Below, piece after piece: positions 55,851-64,000 of a DNA stretch of 64,000 bases. Location: NCBI RefSeq assembly GCF_040869045.1, contig NC_090319.1, positions 381,749,601 through 381,813,600 on the forward strand. Reading direction: 5' to 3'. A program made the position numbers and the translations under genes. Within the stretch, counting starts at the first letter, position 1. The number at the start of each line of letters is the position of its first letter. The notes under the pieces were generated by a model, which did no database searches, was not told the origin of the DNA, and saw nothing but the letters and a program-made list of their open reading frames with translations. This stretch comes from Eurosta solidaginis (Eukaryota > Arthropoda > Insecta > Diptera > Tephritidae).

Positions 55851-56410
55851 CATCGTGATCATCAGGTACATCTGTTTCCCATGTTGGGGTCGACGTTTGT
55901 TTTTATCCCATAGCTTCGAAGGACTTAGACAATGAGAGCTTAAACGTGGAGAAAAAAACCCAAAAGTGCTACAAAAACTCTTCGTACTACTACCTTCGGA
56001 AGATGCTGAGGAAATGTTCTACCACTCTAACTGCGGGATACAAGAATCTTATGAGAAAGCAGGTAAAGATCGTGGCAAGGTTGAGGGCAAACAATGCTGC
56101 GAAAGACATAGGCCGGAATCAGGCGCCAAAAGATTAGGAGATGTGCACGCAACACCTGCCTCTGGATCAACGGACGTTTAAGTATGAGATCCGATGAGGG
56201 ACCTGAGAAGCAGAAAAAGCCCAAAATAAAGTAAACTTTTAACTCTCATTTGAAAATTCCTGTTAAGTAGAAAAACACAAAACTTCCTCCTCCAACCTTA
56301 CAGCTCGACGATAAATCTCTCTGTCATCTAACAATTCACGTTGACCTGAAGCCAAGTTAGGATGGGAAAGAAATGTTGAGAAGAGACCACACAAAAAAAA
56401 TAACTTTGAC
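55851..56410. other. No gene recognised
   Basis: Includes frames with Lys/Arg-rich composition (55946-56181) but no motif I can name. Possibly LINE relics. Confidence 0.4.
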
Positions 56411-56735
56411 TGATTGTTATACCTACAAAACCTTGGTGAAGAACTATATACTGTCACCGTCTATCATTCAGTGCCTGTCCAACACATCCAACGTCTGTAC
56501 GCGAATAATCTGCATGTCAATCAGTCGTACCAACTCTATGACCCTTGCGGTGCCTTCCAGGTTGAAATCTATGCCATAGCGAACAATGTGACGATCTTAG
56601 AAGACATAAATGCTGCCTTGAAGGTATTTCAATCCTACTTGATAAGGCATCTCTTGTCTTCTTTTGTTTGGTCCCAGGGTACAGCAATATAGAAGGGAAT
56701 GATAAGATGGAAAGCTCCAGGATAAGGAGGAAAAG
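56411..56735 (+). pseudogene. LINE RNase H-like fragment
   Basis: Reads DPCGAFQVEIYAIANNV, then IRHLLSSFVWSQGTAI, stop, and in another frame GNDKMESS. This matches the pattern VFQAEIYAI ... LxWVPGHxxIxGNEKADE of RNase H domains in R1/I/Loa-type LINEs. Both catalytic landmarks are only partly kept. Confidence 0.55.
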
Positions 56736-56876
56736 TATTCGATTCAAGAATTTTTCTGCCAACTCAGAGAAGCTTTTCATAGGAGAAATACACTCGTAGT
56801 GTTTTCCAAGTGGGATGACATAAGGTCAGCCGCCATAATGTCAAAGGACCTTATGTTTGCTTTGAATGGCCGCAAA

Positions 56877-57639
56877 GTCAATTGAAGTTATGACCATAAA
56901 AGTGGTCCAACGTCAATCTTCAAATGGTTAAAATATCAACGATATTGACATTATGACCATTCTCTATTTCCGAAATTATCATAAAATCCACTCTTCTTTT
57001 CTCAATTACCATAACGTCAATTACTACAATGTTAACACTGTTGAACTACATTTTCTCTTTATTGTTTTCGCTATATCTTTATCCAGTCGAACAAAAATTA
57101 TTTAAAAATTTCGGATGCGGGGCTCTTTTTCCTATTCTTTGGCCCCATGGGGCACAAAAAACCGGCCCAATGAGGTTCTATCTGAAGAACTTATTGAACT
57201 AAAAGTTTAGAATAAATATCGCGTAAATTTTTATTCCAAATATTCATGCTTATGGTATTTTTTTCGAAATGATGTTGTTGTCGTTTTTGCAGCGACAAAG
57301 ACACTCCCCGAAGGTTTTGAGGAGTGTTATGAATGTCGATGGTCCCTTGCCAGATATAGATTTGGTAAGTTTCGGTAACAAGTACCATTAAGGTACAAGC
57401 TCGACCAACTCGGGAACGATTTAATATGACTACATTGAACGTTCTGGGCCGTCCCGCCCCACCTACTACTTTCATCAGGAACTTGGGGTATTCAGAGCTT
57501 CGGCTGTTAAGAAACCGGATTCGCCACGGGTAGGTGAGGTTGATTGAAAATTACTCAATTCGAAATGGTAATAAGGTCAAACGAAAATTTCTTAAATAAC
57601 CATAAACTCAACTTACGAAAGGTCATAAGTTCAATTGAC
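56877..57639. mobile_element. Possible terminal-inverted-repeat element carrying a SINE-like insertion
   Basis: GTCAATTGAAGTTATGACC at 56877-56895 is inverted at 57621-57639 with one mismatch. Internal ATGACCAT, CATAACGTCAATT and CCATAA motifs repeat in both orientations near each end. Copy D of the SINE-like family fills 57270-57546. No clear target duplication was seen. Confidence 0.5.
57270..57546 (-). repeat. SINE-like dispersed repeat, copy D
   Basis: The reverse complement runs CAACCTCACCTACCCGTGGC, CCCCAAGTTCCTGATG, AAATCGTTCCCGAGTTGG, CATTCATAACACTCCTCAAA, CCTTCGGGGAGTGTCTTTGT and a degenerate CAA tail. It joins both modules in the same order as copy B, without the TTG run between them. 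Confidence 0.8.
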
Positions 57640-57699
57640 CTACGTCACTCTACCGTTATCCAAACCTCTGCCGAGAGCGAATCTGCTTAGAAACACTTT

Positions 57700-57810
57700 T
57701 TGGTAGCTGAAAAATCTTATTTTTAAATTTCTGATGTTGCCATGCCCGAGACTTGAACCTAAGACCTTCGGTGCGGTGGGTGGAGCACGACACCACGGAG
57801 GCCGCCCATT
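57700..57810 (-). repeat. tRNA-derived SINE head fragment
   Basis: The reverse complement begins GGCGGCCTCCGTGGTGTCGT and has a B-box-like TTAGGTTCAAGTCTCGGGCA at about 57745-57764, followed by TGGCAACATCAG. This resembles the tRNA-like 5' part of insect SINEs. The A box is poor. Confidence 0.55.
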
Positions 57811-59880
57811 GAAGTTATTTATATTGGATAAAATATCTCCGATTGGAAGTGCCTCAACCTAATTTACTCAGAAGCACAACCGCACCCATAACATTTCAGC
57901 TGGACTTATTGAATTGCGCGTCACTGTAAGTATACAGCATTGTTACGTGTTACTATAAACACATGTGACACTTCATTTCTAAAAGTTATCATTAGCATTA
58001 CAAATAGATTTCCTCATGCTCTCAAACATCGACATTCACACATCCTCAATCAACCGCAGTCACACTTCTTCCCCCAACATTGCTTAGCTAATCTTCACGC
58101 TTTCTCCTGCAACTAATACCACTTCACACAGTACCGTCACTAAAATTCCACCCAATTTGATATCAAATTACAAATTAAAATTTCTTGCCTCCATCAGCAG
58201 AAGAGGACCATGTGAGGAAGCAAGCGTCCACATGGTTGTAGGAAGCACATGAGAAAGTTGGAAGAATAGATTTCGTTTTAAAACTGAATAAATTTAGTCT
58301 CGATGGTGCGGCATGTTGCGCGGTGCTGGATAGGGTAGAGTAAGGAATGTGTGTTTGTTGACAATAATTATTCTGCGAAAGGATTTCAACAATCAGCTCG
58401 TTTGTTTTCTTAGGTATGCCTGGGTGTGTGCTGAGTGTGCATTGGGTTGACACCTTTTTTATGGGTCACTGAAGAGTGACTCTTTAGCCCTTTTATGGGA
58501 GCGCTGTTTGCTACTCTAAATCAAAAAAGGCGCAAAATTTATAAGGAAATTTAATGTGCTTCAATGAGATAAAGGATTTGGTAGCGTTTTACGTTTGACA
58601 CTGCGATGATGGATTTTTTGTTTTAATTTGAGCGCAAGGCGGACACAACGTCGACAAACACCTCTGTTGAGCATTTTTACAAACGTTTGAAAATTTTGTA
58701 AAATCGTTTTGTGCTTCCCTTTTGATCTGAACTATTTATTTGGTATCGCTTACTTATGATTTATATGTGACATTAATAATATCTTAAAATTATAGATGGT
58801 TTATATGGCCGGACTCGTAAACAATACAGACCGATGCGTGTATGGCATTTGTCTGCAAGAAATGTCAACGGCTGTGTACCGTTATGCAGTCACTGATACA
58901 TGTGGTGGTGGTGGTGGCATTTAGTGATTAATTATTGGTAATTAATGTGATTAATTACCTTATTAGTTCGAAGTAGTCGCGCTAGTTGGAATGTTTTATT
59001 GGCAGCGTATGTGAATTTGGGATTACCAGTGGATTTGTTAGGGTAATAATTCATGTTTTCACAGGTATTATTGAGCGTACGCTGAGTGAACGATTTCGTG
59101 TTAAATTTGAAAACTGTTAAATTAATGACAAATTGAGTTTTTTTAGTAGCCGCCCTGCAAAAAATGCGATTGTAAAGGCGCAATAACCTCCGAAGAGATC
59201 TAAGGCGGAGCGATTAGTCTAGGATTAAACCGGGATGAGGCCCAAAGTGATATGCGTAAATTTTGATCTCCTCGTATGGGTTGGAGTGATCAATTTTGTT
59301 TGAGCATGTCCTATATAGAGACCAATTATCCCTGTTTATGCTTATACGGGTAGTGTCGGACTTGGCCTCTTCATACTTCTATCGGTAATGTCGGGCATAT
59401 CCCTTTTGTACTCCCTTTTATACCCCTACTGCTATTGTAGGTCTTCTTTGAGCCGCCTTGAGTACTGTCAGACAGATACTCTTCGTACCCCTACGGCACT
59501 GTCGAAAAATCAATCGCATCTCTTTAGAGATTAGTAGCACGGATAGATAAAGAATTCAAATATTCTCTTCAAGAAAATGGTAAAAATTTGCGTATAAGGG
59601 AAATAGAATTACCGAAAATGGATCTACTACTAAAACCTTGTTTTGCGAAGCAGAAGTGTCAATTACCACGCTCTGCATCATAAACCGTAGACTTACGAGA
59701 AAAGGCTTATTCGTTCTAGGAGTGGTTCCGTATTCACCAGTTAAATTTCCCGAGGGGGCAGTTTCCTATTTTCATGAGTGTTTCGGTACTCCGGTTTCAT
59801 CGTTGGGCCTCTTGTTGAATTTTACTGAATAATGAGAGTCTAAAAATCATTGTATTTTAATTTGAAATATTAAGCCATAA
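57811..59880. other. No gene seen
   Basis: AT-rich intergenic sequence, with GGTGGTGGTGGTGGC near 58902. Reverse frames at 58175-58453 and 58932-59183 lack recognisable motifs. Confidence 0.5.
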
Positions 59881-59884
59881 CGAG

Positions 59885-59985
59885 AGGCTAGTTCCGAAGT
59901 AATTTCGAAATGTAACTGAAAACAATCCCACAACAGTTCAGAAGTGTCCCTAAACTGTCACGAAAATAATTTGAAAATGCCAATG
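59885..59985 (+). repeat. Diverged satellite-like fragment
   Basis: CCGAAGTAATTTCGAAATGT, CAATCCCACAACAGTTCAGA and TGTCACGAAAATAATTTG echo the rhythm of the 89-bp array. Weak. Confidence 0.3.
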
Positions 59986-62900
59986 GGCACAAATTGAAAT
60001 GACTTTAAAAAGATTCCGCTATGCCAGTATTTTTCATATCATAAATCCTGCAGGGTTAATATAAATACTTATGATTTTATCTGGGATACTTTCGTTGAGC
60101 AGGCAAGTTTTTTCAGAAAGTATCGGATACATTTATTGGATTGAAGGCATAGCAGTAATAAAAATTTGGTACAATAAAGGTAGCTTTAGGCGGAGTGAAA
60201 GCTACCCCAGTAGAAAAAGTTCGCTTGGACTACATGAAGGTATGTTAGGTGTGTTTAGATTGAGAGGGCGTCCCGCACTTCTATTTGAATACATTTTTGG
60301 CCATTGTGTTTGCCCCCTGTGGTGTACCAACCAGATATTTTCTAAACAGCCTTCAACAAACCATATGCACGTAAGTAGGAGCGAAAGATCTACCTCTTTT
60401 ACTTCTGCCAGACTGCCAAAGAACCCTGCGGCCAAACTTTGAGTCATCGCAATAGATAGTAATTTTTACAACTTCAGCCGAGGGAGCTTATTTTTATACG
60501 CCATCGTCGAAGTATCGGTGCTATAGCACAGTGTCCTATGATGATAACCGTAAGGACTCTCACTGCAGATAAGATGTCACAATAATCTCGGTTAGTCTAT
60601 TTCAATTTCATTTGCCCTCTTGTGTATTCGGTTTTTCTGAGGGGTAGCCAAGTGATGGTAGCACGAAGCTGTTCCCCCCGTTTATATCGATTTCGGAATC
60701 TTTTCTGGCCATCGAATCAGCATGATGACAAAGCAAAGAGAGACATTCAGATGACCCATGGACGCCAGCAACGATCAGCGCCTTCGAACAATGTTCGATT
60801 TTATTCTAAGATAAAGGCCGCATGACTGTCAACGAAGATCGTTTCATTGCCCCCTGAGACTACTCTATCTTGGAATGGTTTAGCAGCTATATTTATGGCA
60901 ATTGGTAAGAATCCTTGGCAGGCAGATGAATAGAATACAAGCCAACACTAGTTTCCATTTTTAAGCCGCCTTCGAGTACTGTAATTCATTAAAACCCTTT
61001 TTCCAATTCTTCACCCGAGGGATACTTTTTGGATAGCTGGAAGTCAACAACTGCTGTATTATGGTACTTTTTATCATCTAATATCTTTGAGTGCCTGTTG
61101 TTGGCTGGTTTCTACATATGTGTTGAATTTCTTCAGTCTAATATCTGCGATATTAGTGACGCTCGTATACGAATAAAAAGCGTGACTTTTTAGCATAGCG
61201 GCGATCGTCGTGCATATCGGATAGTGTGTTTCCATCAAGATTTCCAGAGTCTTATGGCTGAAGAAAGCCAAATGATAATTAGAATTATGATCCAGGTAGT
61301 ATCATGTGGTGCCTCTATGATTACATAGTATTGTTTTCATGGTTTCTTCTTTCAGCTGTGCAACTACAATATATTTTCGAATATTACCATTTGCGTCCTT
61401 GAAAACATCCTCCAGAGATCCGAGTTGACAGATGCTTAAATATTTTCTACTTGTTCTCACAAAAGGCTACGCATTCAAGCCTGAAGTGAATCGATGTTCA
61501 ACCAAATAAAGATAAATGAAACTTGGCGGATCTAATGATTTTGGCTAACCTTAAAGAAGAGCACAGTTCTCTTCTATTCAATCAAGATAACCCGCACTAG
61601 ATTCAACATCAGCTGATAAGAAAGCACTACCTTGATTATATTCAGGCCGGAGCGGCGTGCTTATTTTATTGGTAATGCTCGCAGTCATGAATTTTTTTCT
61701 TAATTTTTAATGCTAATGTTTAGCCGCATCGCTCCACTGTGACATAGGCCGCAAATAGTATAATTTTGAATATGCTAACTGTTTGCTGCTTAACAGTTTA
61801 TTTCTTAAAGTTAAATATGAACTAACAATTTTTTAACTCATGTCAAATCTGATAAAAAAGTAATTTAAAGAAAACGTATGTATACCTACGTAAGAATATT
61901 TCTATCAGTTTCTTATCATCAAATTAATTGCTATTACCAAAATAAAAAATACAAATTATCCAATTGTAAACAATGACGTCGCAAAAGTTTGCTCACATTT
62001 TATAAACGCAAACAATGAAAACAAAATGCCATTAATAAAATAAAATAAAAAAAAACAATGAAAATGAAAATTTGTAAACCCTCATGAAACGCAAAAATAG
62101 CAAATGTCCACTTTGTAAAATTAAATTGCAATTACCCTCACTTACTGACCAAAAAACAAAAGTGAAAATAAAAACAAAAATGGCATTAAAAAGAGGACAA
62201 GACGTCCTAATGCAGCGGAGGTTTAAGATAAGAGTAAGGGAAGTCAGACAAACGATTATGCTGAGATTTTACACTTTTCGGTATGTGGGTATGTAGAATG
62301 GTCCTGGGCAGGCCACAAATAGCCACTTTTAATTACAAAAATAAATCTGCAAATTTAGTTTATTTTGTTTTCTATTTGCCTTTGCGATTGCTTCAAATTA
62401 CTCTACGCACACGGAATGTCCTTAACTACAAGGCCAGCCGATCTGACCGACTAAACCGACCATTGAGCGTACAATATTTGTTGGCTGTTTTTTTTTTGCC
62501 ATGTTGTTATTTCATTATGTTGTTGGCAATTTTTAGCATTTAAAATTAAGAAAATCCCTAAAGACCACAAGTCAAATATAAACAAACTAACGAATGAATG
62601 CACCATCGTCGTATCCCAAAGGAATTAAAAGCGAACAATCGAAAAGTGGGTGGAAAGTTATAAGCGAGGACGGCGTGATTTTACTCAACCACCAATCAAG
62701 TTATGAAAGGTTGATGTGTTGTTGTTGTTGTTGGTGTGTTGAGTGCTGTTGTTGTTGAAGAAGGCAATCATAATAACCACATTATTGCGGTTAATAATGA
62801 AAAAAACCATCTTCTGTGCACAATGAGGTTTTGCCCCGTCAATGGGGTGCGCGTGAAATGTGAAAGAAAAAGGGTAATCAATTCGAGCTTATACAATAAC

Positions 62901-64000
62901 TAAGATTTAGATAAAAACTTCTTTAAAATTTAATGAAATCTAATTTGATCATTCTAGCTGAAAATCCGACAGATGGTAGAAGGTGATCTGGCAATTAACG
63001 TTAATATGCACGTTATTCAGCCATGAAGTGAATACCCTTTCTCATTTTTAAACATGGTTGCCCCGATATCTTAAATAATGACCAAATATAAATAACAAAA
63101 ACAGTGGGAAAAGGGATCATTTTGTTCATGGCGAATGTCCTCGGTGAGTGCCCGGTTAGAGCCCTTTCCCCCAGCAAAATACTTCCAATTTGCCTTCAAT
63201 AACCCACTTCTTACTTCTGCCAGATTGTGTGAAAAACGGTGCGACCAGTAATCTCAATCACCTTTTTTCAGTTATGGAATCGGGAGAGAAGGTTATTAAT
63301 CGACTCTTATTCCAGTTCATATTGGCAGCGTTAAAAGATGGAGCTTATTGGTACACGAAATAGTCGGTACATTGTTGCAAAAGCGCAGTGATCTGTGATG
63401 ACGCTCATAAAAGGCTCTCATTGCAGGTGCGTTTTATTTGAGAAGGAAGCTTGTTCCTCTTCTATCGAAACATTAAAAATGGGAACTCGTGATTTCACAA
63501 TCATTCCAGTATTTCCCAGAAGGTAGCTCAGTGGTGGTCGTATGGAGCACTTCGCCTCGCTTATATGGTTCGCTGACTGAAGAAAAGACTTACATTAAGT
63601 AGCTTTATGAAAATCAGCGAGGCTCGATAGCTCCGTATAATATCCGAGTTCATAAGTTAGATTTTGATGTCCTAAAGCATTTTACCTCCCCCTCTATGGC
63701 ATAGATCATAGCCTGGAAGACACTTGAATCGACGGCGTGGACTGTAATCTCATTACCTTGTCTAGGATCACCTTCTGTACTTGTTTTGAAAAGTTCCCTA
63801 TATTCTGCACCAAAAGGTCGACAACTTCCGTAAAATAGCCCGTATTAGACATTCAGTCAGTCTTGACATTGTCTAAAAATCGCCCTTCCACATCTTGTCT
63901 TTTCTTTGTATGAGAGCCTCAAACCCAGCACGAACACATGCGGAGGCACCAAGCGAATTATGACTTTTAGCCTTTCGTGAAATGCGCTGATTATTGCACC
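59986..64000. other. No gene recognised
   Basis: Mixed AT-rich sequence. The longest frame (60071-60442, 123 codons) and the reverse frames at 60202-60447 and 61074-61271 have mixed composition but no motif I recognise; decayed mobile elements are possible. A TTGTTGTTGTTGTTG run is at 62716-62731. Confidence 0.4.

Noticed and set aside
62084..62543. Small Lys/Arg-rich ORFs
   Set aside because: Composition follows A-rich simple sequence; no motif and no splice-consistent continuation.

Overview
The window is eukaryotic nuclear DNA from a brachyceran fly, most likely a tephritid fruit fly. The flag is one well-conserved host gene with short (about 60-70 bp) GT-AG introns, AT-rich intergenic DNA with TTG/CAA, TGAA and ATACAT-type microsatellites, and dense dispersed repeats of kinds I associate with tephritid genomes. 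The tephritid assignment is inference; the fly-like gene structure is read directly. No bacterial-type operons, CRISPR arrays or rRNA genes were seen. Layout: 1-1371 holds a hairpin-rich AT repeat, LINE and SINE-like scraps and a 20-bp minisatellite. 1372-6054 is an intact-looking Gypsy-like LTR retrotransposon with LTRs that look identical, a 4-bp target duplication and one long ORF (SAP-Gag-zinc knuckles-protease-integrase). The reverse transcriptase/RNase H segment is cleanly missing in frame, so it looks like a young non-autonomous element. 7691-14036 (+) carries thirteen exons of the Sac2/INPP5F phosphoinositide phosphatase gene. The first exon(s) are not found, and several introns hold repeat fragments. 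16050-16945 is a long-terminal-inverted-repeat DNA element. 17312-24655 is a 7.3-kb satellite array (89-bp monomer, 100-bp variant) containing large recent internal duplications; it is bracketed by pieces of another dispersed repeat. 25860-29262 is a broken Jockey-like LINE. 29340-45400 is a graveyard of LINE and SINE-like fragments, including a nested LINE-in-LINE, an inverted SINE-like pair, a purine-rich strand, a dense CGATA/TATCG cluster and a small terminal-inverted-repeat element. 45416-52115 contains two tandem copies of one dispersed element. The first has expanded to about 22 monomers of 152/156 bp, nearly all with a perfect small hairpin. 53395-55776 is an RTE-like LINE whose YADD catalytic motif has been deleted. 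55777-57806 holds more repeat fragments, and 57807-64000 has no gene I can support. Functionally, the only cellular gene is the Sac2-type lipid phosphatase (endocytic phosphatidylinositol 4-phosphate turnover). Everything else recognised is mobile or tandemly repeated DNA. The most unusual items are the RT-less LTR element, the two transposon-associated satellite arrays, and the CGATA cluster next to a possible MITE.
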